Source: Dialister sp. UBA6422 (lineage in GTDB: Bacteria > Bacillota > Negativicutes > Veillonellales > Dialisteraceae). Taken from it: a DNA stretch of 13,690 nucleotides. The notes under the pieces were generated by a model that saw nothing but the letters and a program-made list of their open reading frames with translations, made no database searches and was not told where the DNA came from. Where the stretch lies: NCBI GenBank assembly GCA_002439665.1, contig DJPC01000018.1, positions 21,519 to 35,208 of the forward strand. Direction: 5' to 3'. Below, in pieces: positions 1 to 5,882 of the stretch. Position 1 is the first letter of the stretch, and every line of letters starts with the position of its first letter. A program made the translations under genes and the position numbers.

Positions 1-680
1 CGAAGAGTAGGTCCTACTACTTTTAAAGGAAAATGCTGGTTATCAATCGCTGACTGCGAGGTATAGACATATTCACCTGCCGCATCTGCTCGTCCGGTGA
101 GAACCAAATTTAAAGTTTCTACAGAACCTTTGTCGGTAAATACCGTTTCAATTGGCACTTTAGCGGTCTGGTTATAGTCTTCGATGATTTGCTTCAAATC
201 TCCATTGGTGGTAACTGCTATTTTTTTACCTTCCAAATCGGCCAAGCTCTTAATGTCATTCCGGTCGCTTTTGACCACCAATTTGCGAATGGTATAATTG
301 ATCACTCCCTTAGTGTAAATATATTTTTCATCCCGTGCTTTGGTGTGTCGCATCTGATTAGCAACAATATCTACTTGTCCTGCATCCATGGCCACAAAAG
401 CAGCATCTATAGACATAGGCTTGAATTGTAACTGGATGGTAGGGTCTCGGCGATCAATTTCTTTCAAAACTTCTACATCAAAGCCAGTGAGATTTCCCTC
501 ATCATCTACATAGGTAACGGGTCTAAAAGTACCTCTTGTAGCAACGGTATAGACCTTTCCTTCTGATTGAGATTCTGCTGCTGTTTCTTTAGAAGTCCCG
601 CATCCTGAAAGCCCCAGTAAAGCACTTCCTAATACAAAAGTTGCCCCTGCTACCATGAGAATATGTTTCAAGCCCTTCAT
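1..680 (-). CDS. Amino acid (cystine-type) ABC transporter substrate-binding lipoprotein, 3' end missing
   Basis: This is a family 3 extracellular solute-binding protein (SBP_bac_3 fold) that captures an amino acid outside the inner membrane and delivers it to an ABC permease. About 226 residues are visible; the C-terminal end lies beyond the window. A lipoprotein signal ends in LSGC with the acylated Cys at residue 27. The mature part opens with YTVATRGTFRP, followed by LTGFDVEVL and DIVANQM. The 'ANQ' motif is, to my memory, characteristic of cystine binders such as TcyA/TcyJ/TcyK, so cystine or a cysteine derivative is the favoured ligand. The ATG at 680 is preceded by AAAGGAG at good spacing. 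It starts 20 bases after the stop of a close paralogue (by eye over 60% identical in the N-terminal lobe), so the two are tandem duplicates in one operon. The permease and ATPase presumably follow downstream, outside the window. Family is secure; ligand is inferred. Confidence 0.93.
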   Translation of the reverse strand, partial: MKGLKHILMVAGATFVLGSALLGLSGCGTSKETAAESQSEGKVYTVATRGTFRPVTYVDDEGNLTGFDVEVLKEIDRRDPTIQLQFKPMSIDAAFVAMDAGQVDIVANQMRHTKARDEKYIYTKGVINYTIRKLVVKSDRNDIKSLADLEGKKIAVTTNGDLKQIIEDYNQTAKVPIETVFTDKGSVETLNLVLTGRADAAGEYVYTSQSAIDNQHFPLKVVGPTL

Positions 681-700
681 AGTCTTTTCTCCTTTCGGAT

Positions 701-1534
701 TTATTTAGCCGGCGGTTCTGAGTAATCACCGCCTAAATATTTTTCGGAAATCGCTTTCAATGTGCCATCAGCCCGAAGTGCCTTCAGGGCGTTGTCCAGT
801 TTTTCTGCTAATTCTTTATGGGAATCATCTTTTTTAATGATGTAATAGGTAGGTACCACGGCCAGCGCATCTCCTACTACTTTGATTGGCAGATTTCTAT
901 CTTTAACAGCACTTTCTGCAATATACGCATATTCTCCTGCAGCATCAGCACGACCAGTAGCCACTAGATTCAATGTTTCAGCAGAACCTTTATCCGAGAA
1001 AATCTCTTCAATTTTATTGTCAGATTTGGCATTAAATTCATCAATCATATCCTTGAATTCCGAATTGGTAGTAACAGCTACCTTCTTGCCGGCCAAATCC
1101 GACAAATTATGGATATCATCTCTATCTTTCTTGACTACCAATTTACGAACAGAATAATTATTCGGTTCTGTAGTAATCAGATATTTTTCTTCCCTCGCAG
1201 GAGATCGGCGCATCTGATTGGCAATAAGATCCACTTGATTGGCATCCATAGCAACAAAAGCTGCATCCACAGACATAGCTTTAAATTCAAAATGAAGGGA
1301 AGGGTCTTTCTTCTCAATAGCTCGCAACAATTCTGGTTCAAATCCAGTCAAATGTCCTTCATCATCAGCATAACTGAAAGGGCGAGAAGTACCACGAGTC
1401 GCTACTACATAGGTTTTCGCTCCCGCTGCTGCCTGAGAGGAAGCACTTTGATCATCGCCACATCCAGAAAGAACCATAGCCGAGATGGCAACAGCTGTCA
1501 CAGCCGCTGCTTTCCATATAGTCTGTATTTTCAT
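701..1534 (-). CDS. Amino acid (cystine-type) ABC transporter substrate-binding lipoprotein
   Basis: A complete 277-residue family 3 solute-binding protein, the usual length for polar amino acid binders. The signal peptide has a lysine-containing N-region and a hydrophobic stretch ending in the lipobox VLSGC, with Cys25 the predicted lipidation site, so the protein is anchored to the outer face of the inner membrane. Family landmarks are VATRGTSRPFSY, LTGFEPELL, the DLIANQMR segment, LAGKKVAVTTNSE at the lobe boundary, and a C-terminal LKAISEKYLGG. The ANQ motif resembles cystine-binding proteins rather than His/Arg/Gln binders. The ATG at 1534 overlaps the end of the acetyltransferase gene by four bases and has AAGGAGAAT just upstream. 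A second, diverged copy follows 20 bases downstream. The position behind two cysteine-type T-boxes supports a cysteine-related ligand; this is inference. Confidence 0.95.
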   Translation of the reverse strand: MKIQTIWKAAAVTAVAISAMVLSGCGDDQSASSQAAAGAKTYVVATRGTSRPFSYADDEGHLTGFEPELLRAIEKKDPSLHFEFKAMSVDAAFVAMDANQVDLIANQMRRSPAREEKYLITTEPNNYSVRKLVVKKDRDDIHNLSDLAGKKVAVTTNSEFKDMIDEFNAKSDNKIEEIFSDKGSAETLNLVATGRADAAGEYAYIAESAVKDRNLPIKVVGDALAVVPTYYIIKKDDSHKELAEKLDNALKALRADGTLKAISEKYLGGDYSEPPAK

Positions 1535-2025
1535 TGTTTATTCTCCTTATAATCTTTACGCAAGAACGTGGTTTCATGATGGTTATGTCCTAACCGTTTC
1601 CGATCTACCACATGGAAGCCCCAAGATTCATACATTTGAATGAGCCAGGGATGCTCTGTAGCAGTCCCCAAGGTAACAGCCGGTACCTTTAATTCTTCTT
1701 TTAAAATTTGCTCTTCTATCCAATAGAAGAGTTTTTTACTATATCCTTTTTTCTTTTCCTCTGGCCTGGTAGAAACCCAGCCCAAATGAGGAAGTCCATA
1801 AGGTCCTGGCTTAGGTCCCCAAGGCATTCGTAAAGTGATAGCACTAATCAAACGACCATTCATAAAGAAGCCATAGGTTGGATTGACAGACAAGGCTTTG
1901 GCTATTTTCTTTTTATCCATATTCACCGCAGCAAAATCAATTCCCAATTGGCCATCTGCTTGGTAGGCATCATGAACTAAGTCAGCATATTCTTTTCCAT
2001 CATGAATAGTAAGTAAACGAAACAA
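1531..2025 (-). CDS. GNAT-family N-acetyltransferase (TTG start)
   Basis: A single-domain GCN5-related acetyltransferase of 164 residues, transferring acetyl from acetyl-CoA to an amine. The acetyl-CoA motif is WVSTRPEEKKKGYSKKL (residues 83-99), a lysine-rich version of the R/Q-x-x-G-x-G/A loop, followed by the typical late segment LGTATEHPWLIQMYESWGF (119-137). The frame is open up to 2112, but the likely start is TTG at 2025-2023: it lies just after the stop of the upstream gene, has AGAAAGGA at 2040-2033 seven bases before it, and gives MFRLLTIHDGKEY, a normal GNAT beginning. An upstream ATG would add 29 arginine-rich residues that read the neighbouring gene in another frame. The stop overlaps the next ATG by four bases. 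In B. subtilis the comparable YxeL acetylates S-(2-succino)cysteine; a similar N-acetylation of an imported cysteine derivative is plausible here but not shown. Confidence 0.88.
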   Translation of the reverse strand: MFRLLTIHDGKEYADLVHDAYQADGQLGIDFAAVNMDKKKIAKALSVNPTYGFFMNGRLISAITLRMPWGPKPGPYGLPHLGWVSTRPEEKKKGYSKKLFYWIEEQILKEELKVPAVTLGTATEHPWLIQMYESWGFHVVDRKRLGHNHHETTFLRKDYKENKQ

Positions 2026-2038
2026 AATAATGTCCTTT

Positions 2039-3376
2039 CTATGATCGAATCGGCTTCTTGAAAAGCCACTCCTGTATATCCTTCCAAGAACTGGTCTCTT
2101 TCTGCAGTACATGAATAAATCCTGCTGCCCAAGAGGGACCAGATCCTAGCCCTATTTTTTGCTCTACCTCTTTCCAAGTAAAGGGACGCGCCGGCGAACC
2201 GGGCGGATGAGGAATTTCTTTTTCTAAAACAGTACCATCCTTTTTTTCTACGGTGACCAAAATTCTCCGTACTTCTTGAGACACTGGCGGCAAATCTTCT
2301 TGTATTTGGAAATAGGAAAGGCTTTGCAAAAACTCTTTAGGAACCTGTGATAATGTAAATAATTCATCCTTTACATCTCCATAAGTAAGGATTTGCCAAG
2401 CCACATATTCCATAGAAAACCTCCCTTGCTGGCCTGTTTGCGGTTTGTGATAATGAAGGGAATAACTTTTTCCAGGGGGAAAATGGAAAGTCACTTTCTT
2501 TACATTTCCCATCCGAAGCCCTTCCTCATATAAAGCTTTCACAGCAGCCGCTCCTGTAATCGCTGCGGAACAATATTGATGTTCTTTCATCCACAATCCC
2601 GGAGAAAGAAGCTGTCCTGGCTTTAACCAATGTTTTCGAAAATATCCCTCTTTGATGTCTTTACCACTGATGGTTTTAATCCACCCCTCTTTGGCATTAA
2701 AAGGAGAATCACTGGCAGTGAGCTGACAGTCTACTAACAGTTCATAAGCTCTTATACTATTGGCAGCGGCCAAACCAGCATGAAGCGGTTTGGCATCACT
2801 GCCCGCTTCTAGACCCAAACCGCTAGATTGCGTTACTCCTAATGATAATAATTGGGCTGTTTCAGAAAGAGAAAGATGCTTCAAACGAGCAATGGCAGCT
2901 GTCCCTCCAATGGGCCCCAAAGTCGCCGTGGGATGCCATCCTTGTTGCTTATGATAAGGATTAACGATAGCTCCTAGTAGCCCTTCTATTTCTGCACCAG
3001 CTACATAGGCAGAGAAGAAATCATTCACATCCGTATCCTCATCGGCTAGAGCCAATAGCACGGAAAAGAGAACGGTACTAAAGTGTCCCATCAAATTTGC
3101 CTGAGCATCATCAAAATCCAAGTAATGAGAAGTAAATCCATATAGAAGAGCTGCTTCTTCTGACGTAGTTTGCAAGGAAAATCCCAAAACTGGTGTATAG
3201 CCTGGCCGATGAGCAAGAAATAAAGCCAACCGCTTTGGCGCTTCTTCTCGACTGCCTGCTAACAATGCGCCTATATAATCCGCCAGAGCCATGCGACTCT
3301 GCTTTTCTACCTCCGCCCTTTTCCATACATTGGTAGAAAGGATCAGTTCTGCTAATTCTTTGGTGATTTCATCCAT
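2039..3376 (-). CDS. MmgE/PrpD family protein
   Basis: A 445-residue member of the MmgE/PrpD family, which includes 2-methylcitrate dehydratase, cis-aconitate decarboxylase and iminodisuccinate epimerase; all act on di- or tricarboxylates. Landmarks appear in order: LADYIGALLAG (31-41), YLDFDDA with DFDD at 87-90, GWHPTATLGPIGGTAAIARL (146-165), KPLHAGLAAANS (196-207), and the C-terminal half with HQYCSAAITGAAAVKAL and a lid-like beta region. Length is normal for the family. No genes for the methylcitrate cycle are adjacent, so PrpD itself is unlikely. Instead the neighbours are a GNAT enzyme, amino acid-binding lipoproteins and a glutathione-transferase-like protein under cysteine T-box control, recalling B. 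subtilis YxeQ in the yxe operon. A role on a dicarboxylate-bearing cysteine adduct is inferred. The ribosome-binding site is modest (AAGG/GAGA before the ATG at 3376). The gap to the upstream gene is 80 bases with no visible terminator. Confidence 0.9.
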   Translation of the reverse strand: MDEITKELAELILSTNVWKRAEVEKQSRMALADYIGALLAGSREEAPKRLALFLAHRPGYTPVLGFSLQTTSEEAALLYGFTSHYLDFDDAQANLMGHFSTVLFSVLLALADEDTDVNDFFSAYVAGAEIEGLLGAIVNPYHKQQGWHPTATLGPIGGTAAIARLKHLSLSETAQLLSLGVTQSSGLGLEAGSDAKPLHAGLAAANSIRAYELLVDCQLTASDSPFNAKEGWIKTISGKDIKEGYFRKHWLKPGQLLSPGLWMKEHQYCSAAITGAAAVKALYEEGLRMGNVKKVTFHFPPGKSYSLHYHKPQTGQQGRFSMEYVAWQILTYGDVKDELFTLSQVPKEFLQSLSYFQIQEDLPPVSQEVRRILVTVEKKDGTVLEKEIPHPPGSPARPFTWKEVEQKIGLGSGPSWAAGFIHVLQKETSSWKDIQEWLFKKPIRS

Positions 3377-3456
3377 GATTTATCTCGACCTTATTCATCA
3401 GCAACTAGTTTTTAGCAACAAGAAAATGTACTTTACTTCCAGTTACCTACAATTGA

Positions 3457-4581
3457 CTATTTCTTACCAAATTTCAAAGCCCGGTCATTGGGTTCCAGCC
3501 AACGGCTATCATCAGGTCCCTTTGGCATCAATCTCGGCAAATCTTTGAACGGGGTATGGTCTACGTAATAGAAACGCTTTCTCATAGAATCAAAATCGGT
3601 ATTCTTTCCAAAAGCAGGAATGCTATACAAATCCTTTGCATAATTCCACAGATTTGGATAATCGACCAACCGTTTCTTATTCACATAATATTTCTGATAA
3701 AATACCAAATCGAATCGAGACAAAGTAACAAAGAGACGAATATCTGGATCTGTCACATGATCTCCCATTAAGAAACGTCTCTTGGATAATCTTTCTTCCA
3801 ACCAATCTAATCGACTAAAAATTAAATCATAATAGTATTCATACTGTTCTTGGGATTCCACCAGAGCAGCCAGATTAACAGCCAAATTCACATCCGCATA
3901 AATGACATCATTCAAAGCATCAATATCTGCTCTAAGTTCTTTTGGATAAATATCTGGTGCATCTTTAGAAATATAATCCTGCCATCCTTCATAAAGCTGA
4001 ATGGTCAAATCATGATAATCATTATTCACTACTGCTCCAGTTTTCACATCTACTAGTGCAGGTACCGTAGCTCGCTGGTCATAATTGGGGTTTCCCTTCT
4101 TATAGGCTTCCATCAAACCATGGATTTTCAATACCGGATCAATCCCCCCTTCATCCAAAGTGAAATACCAGCCCCCTACGACACCAGCGGGACGAAGTGG
4201 ATCTACCACTCCTTTAGAAATCACTTTGTCTAGTCCCAATAAATCAATGGCAATGGCAATGCGATTGGCCCATGGGCAGTGACGAGACCAGATAAGGCGA
4301 TACCGACCTGGTTCTACGGGTAGCTGCCCTGGCTTATCACCAAAGTCAGCAGTGAACTGCGGTTCTTCATCATCATCGTATTTCTTTCTCTGATTAAAAT
4401 TAGAAACATCAATGCCGTTATCATATTCCTTTTGTTCTCCCTGAGAGCGGGGATTGGTGGATTGGAAATGAGAAAAATCAATGGGGCATGGATTCATAGC
4501 TCGCTTGACTTCTACATGAGCTCTTGCTTCTTTAATTTCTGGATCTAAAATAAAATCTTTAATCTTTTCAAAATCTGCCAT
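3457..4581 (-). CDS. Xi-class glutathione transferase / glutathionyl-hydroquinone reductase-like protein (ECM4/YqjG family)
   Basis: This 374-residue cytosolic protein has the architecture of the YqjG/ECM4 family, whose known members remove a thiol group reductively from glutathionyl-hydroquinones through an active-site Cys. The catalytic motif WSRHCPWANR is present (Cys102-Pro-Trp104). The C-terminal helical domain carries the family blocks YPKELRADIDALNDVIY, HVTDPDIRLFVTLSRFD, a tyrosine- and lysine-rich stretch, DYPNLWNYAKDLY and a final LMPKGPDDSRW. The glutathione-binding Glu-Ser of the canonical family (V-x-N-E-S) is replaced by VVNNDYHD (185-191), so the thiol cofactor may not be glutathione. 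Length exceeds E. coli YqjG (about 330 residues), with an extended N-terminus. The start chosen is the ATG at 4581, preceded by AAAGGAGAATGT; an ATG 12 codons upstream lies in front of that ribosome-binding site and is rejected. It is the first gene after the two T-box leaders. Confidence 0.88.
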   Translation of the reverse strand: MADFEKIKDFILDPEIKEARAHVEVKRAMNPCPIDFSHFQSTNPRSQGEQKEYDNGIDVSNFNQRKKYDDDEEPQFTADFGDKPGQLPVEPGRYRLIWSRHCPWANRIAIAIDLLGLDKVISKGVVDPLRPAGVVGGWYFTLDEGGIDPVLKIHGLMEAYKKGNPNYDQRATVPALVDVKTGAVVNNDYHDLTIQLYEGWQDYISKDAPDIYPKELRADIDALNDVIYADVNLAVNLAALVESQEQYEYYYDLIFSRLDWLEERLSKRRFLMGDHVTDPDIRLFVTLSRFDLVFYQKYYVNKKRLVDYPNLWNYAKDLYSIPAFGKNTDFDSMRKRFYYVDHTPFKDLPRLMPKGPDDSRWLEPNDRALKFGKK

Positions 4582-4615
4582 GATACATTCTCCTTTTCTA
4601 TACAGGGAAACAAAC

Positions 4616-4676
4616 AAAAAGTCCCTTTACATACAGATTCCTTCAATTTCATCACAGAATCAGTATGCAAAGGGAC
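4616..4676 (-). terminator. Intrinsic terminator of T-box 2
   Basis: Arms of 20 bases at 4657-4676 and 4621-4640 pair with only two mismatches around a 16-base loop and are followed in the direction of transcription by five U (4620-4616). The GUCCC beginning the 5' arm is also the 3' side of the T-box antiterminator, so the two structures are mutually exclusive. Confidence 0.92.
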
Positions 4677-4910
4677 AGTTATACTGTGTTTCCACCCAAT
4701 TTCACCTGTTGGTCACCCACACAGGTCTCGCTAAGTACGTCATTGTACTTCTGCGCTATAACGGGCGTCTCCCGGAAGGCCTACTTTCCATATTCAGCCG
4801 CAACAGCTCCGAAATGCATTTCTAGAAAAAAATCTGTTTCCTTTCACCTTGTGGAAACTCTCTGTATAAATTTCTTTTCTATACTCTTTTCATCCTAGCC
4901 ATGATCACTT
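4616..4910 (-). promoter_or_regulatory. T-box riboswitch 2, cysteine specifier (proximal leader)
   Basis: This leader RNA binds uncharged tRNA and decides between termination and readthrough into the gene starting at 4581. Seen on the minus strand, in order: AGTA of the specifier-loop bulge at 4885-4882; the Stem I distal element CAGAGAGTTTCC...GGTGAAAGGAAAC at 4864-4836; GAA-A-TGC-A at 4822-4815 with TTTC closing back on an upstream GAAA; the conserved AGTAGG and CCGGGA...CCCGTTA stem III region; and the T-box GGGTGGAAACACAG at 4697-4684. The antiterminator can be drawn as GGG/CCC plus CAG/CTG around a bulge starting UGGA. The specifier reads UGC (Cys). UGGA would pair with a tRNA ending UCCA (U73), as expected for tRNA-Cys. 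No separate strong promoter is visible, so it is probably reached by readthrough of T-box 1. Confidence 0.9.
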
Positions 4911-4918
4911 GTATAAAA

Positions 4919-5171
4919 CAAAAAATCCTCCATCCATATAGGACGAAGGATTCGTGATTCCACCTATTTTCATATGTACATTGCTATACATATCTCACAA
5001 GCACTGCTATATGCTTTCTCTCTATATCGGGAGAACCCGGGAAAACCTACTATCATTTCAGCTTACCACGCTCAGAAATGCACTTCAGCATCTTATCCAT
5101 ACCTGCTTTCACTGTCCAGGCTCGCTTTGCCGTCATCAGACTGCCTACTCGTTTCGTCATCGCTTTGTTGT
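4919..5171 (-). promoter_or_regulatory. T-box riboswitch 1, cysteine specifier (distal leader)
   Basis: The first of two leaders in series, starting at the predicted transcription start near 5170. On the minus strand: GAAACGAGTA with AGTA at 5149-5146; the Stem I distal element GCGAGCCTGG...GTGAAAGCAGG at 5125-5102; the specifier segment GAA-G-TGC-A at 5086-5079 followed by TTTC; then the AGTAGG and CCCGGG...CCCGATATAG stem III region; and the T-box AGGTGGAATCACG at 4965-4953, close to consensus. The antiterminator can be drawn as UAGG/CCUA plus CGAA/UUCG with a bulge starting UGGA. Only UGC followed by A fits the specifier position in both leaders, giving Cys. UGGA complements UCCA (U73), consistent with tRNA-Cys and not with the more common A73 tRNAs. 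Confidence 0.92.
4920..4952 (-). terminator. Intrinsic terminator of T-box 1
   Basis: Twelve-base arms at 4941-4952 and 4924-4935 pair without mismatch (two G-U pairs) around a five-base loop, followed by a U run (4925-4920). The 5' arm contains the CGUCC used by the alternative antiterminator. If tRNA-Cys is charged, transcription should stop here, about 340 bases before the first codon of the regulated gene. Confidence 0.92.
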
Positions 5172-5176
5172 AGAAG

Positions 5177-5205
5177 AATATAACACGATTTATTCTATTC
5201 GTCAA
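5177..5205 (-). promoter_or_regulatory. Sigma-A-type promoter of the T-box operon
   Basis: The -35 box TTGACG (5205-5200) and -10 box TATATT (5182-5177) are separated by exactly 17 bases. This is the best promoter in the window. The predicted start near 5170 lies just before the first T-box Stem I, which fits a leader transcript of roughly 590 bases before the ATG at 4581. Confidence 0.87.
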
Positions 5206-5302
5206 GAGAATCTATGCCCATTCTGGAAAATGTAATGAATCTTTTACATCTTAAAAAATCTTAACATCAGTTTTGCGCAATGGATATGTCCTCATAATGG
5301 CT

Positions 5303-5346
5303 TATTTCCCGAAATAAAATGGCATAGTGACATCCTATATCACTAT
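5303..5346 (-). terminator. Possible weak terminator after the yqgF-like gene
   Basis: A seven-base stem (5340-5346 with 5324-5330, loop nine bases) overlaps the stop codon of the yqgF-like gene and is followed by a moderately U-rich stretch. A second small palindrome, TTATTT-CCCG-AAATAA at 5303-5318, follows. Neither has a continuous U tract, so termination here is uncertain. Together they fill the space between this gene and the T-box promoter; the rest of 5206-5302 shows nothing recognisable. Confidence 0.4.
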
Positions 5347-5777
5347 ACCTTTTTATGCCCTACATCTTCTGCTTTTACAATTCCTAAATAAATACATCCG
5401 ATGATCCATGCCACGTAATCATCAATAGGTACTGGCACAGTACGCATCCCTTTAGGGATCAAACGGGCAAGACCTCTAGCTGGATGATCTTTCCAATACC
5501 ATTGTTCTCCCATTTCTGTAGTATATTTTTCATCCACTAAAGTGACAGATACCAACATATCATGATCTTTTAAAAATTGATTCATCCTCTTTTCCATAAC
5601 CTGGTGGCGAGTACCATTTCCCATGACACAAGCAGAAATCAGTTTCCCTGTCACCATAGGTGCAATAGCTTCCTCAAAATGCTTCGTTGGCACCACTTTT
5701 TTCTCAATGAGAGCGCCATCTTTTCCCACCAAAGCAACTCCTGTTTTATCCTTCCCTGGATCAATAGCAAATATCAT
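5343..5777 (-). CDS. YqgF/RuvX-family RNase H-fold protein (putative pre-16S rRNA nuclease or Holliday junction resolvase-like)
   Basis: A 144-residue protein with the RNase H-like fold of the YqgF family. It opens with FAIDPGKDKTGVAL, placing the first catalytic Asp at residue 6 in the DPG motif. VMGNGTRHQ (51-59) matches the family's second block, VDEKYTTEMG (81-90) supplies the acidic residue at 83, and PIDDYVAWIIG (117-127) the final Asp pair at 119/120. Length agrees with the family (about 140). Members process the 5' end of 16S rRNA in E. coli; many Firmicutes carry a canonical ruvX and additional divergent copies. This one lacks some canonical text, so it may be such a paralogue. The ATG at 5777 has AAGGGGG upstream. 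It sits behind a terminator and just before the T-box promoter, so it seems an independent short unit. Confidence 0.8.
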   Translation of the reverse strand: MIFAIDPGKDKTGVALVGKDGALIEKKVVPTKHFEEAIAPMVTGKLISACVMGNGTRHQVMEKRMNQFLKDHDMLVSVTLVDEKYTTEMGEQWYWKDHPARGLARLIPKGMRTVPVPIDDYVAWIIGCIYLGIVKAEDVGHKKV

Positions 5778-5807
5778 AGTTATTCCCCCTTCCCTATATC
5801 AAAATAA

Positions 5808-5876
5808 AAAGTGACAAGAGGCAGATGATAAGGAAATGTGCACCCTATCACCCATCACCTGCCTACTGGTCACTTT
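5808..5876 (-). terminator. Intrinsic terminator after the DUF3084 gene
   Basis: A long two-part hairpin. Outer arms AAAGTGAC (5869-5876 pairing with 5808-5815) and inner 11-base arms (5854-5864 with 5819-5829, one G-U pair) are separated by a small internal loop, and a U-rich tract runs past 5808 to 5801. It starts seven bases after the stop codon at 5883, so it ends that transcription unit. Confidence 0.88.
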
Positions 5877-5882
5877 CACTTT

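Noticed and set aside
1109..1552. 147-codon plus-strand open frame
   Set aside because: It is the antisense of the substrate-binding lipoprotein gene, which has strong family motifs; the plus-strand translation has no protein character.
2026..2112. Longer form of the acetyltransferase starting at an ATG inside the MmgE/PrpD gene
   Set aside because: The extra 29 residues are an out-of-frame reading of the upstream gene; AGAAAGGA followed by TTG at 2025 gives a normal GNAT N-terminus.
2039..3376. Assignment as 2-methylcitrate dehydratase PrpD
   Set aside because: No prpB/prpC-type neighbours; operon context is amino acid uptake and thiol chemistry, so only the family name is supported.
4582..4617. 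GST-like protein starting 12 codons earlier at 4617
   Set aside because: The clear ribosome-binding site AAAGGAG lies inside that extension, directly before the ATG at 4581; the earlier ATG would also fall just inside the T-box 2 terminator's U tract.
4903..4920. TATACA near the start of T-box 2 as a second promoter
   Set aside because: No acceptable -35 box at 16-18 bases; the region there is the terminator of T-box 1. Readthrough from the upstream promoter is the simpler reading.
4580..5235. Several plus-strand open frames of 69-93 codons in the gap upstream of the GST-like gene
   Set aside because: They have no ribosome-binding sites or recognisable protein content, and the whole stretch is explained by two T-box leaders and their promoter on the minus strand.
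5836..5860. Near-repeated GGTGAT/GGGTGATAGGG units as a possible repeat array
   Set aside because: Only two imperfect short copies, lying in the loop and arm of an intrinsic terminator.
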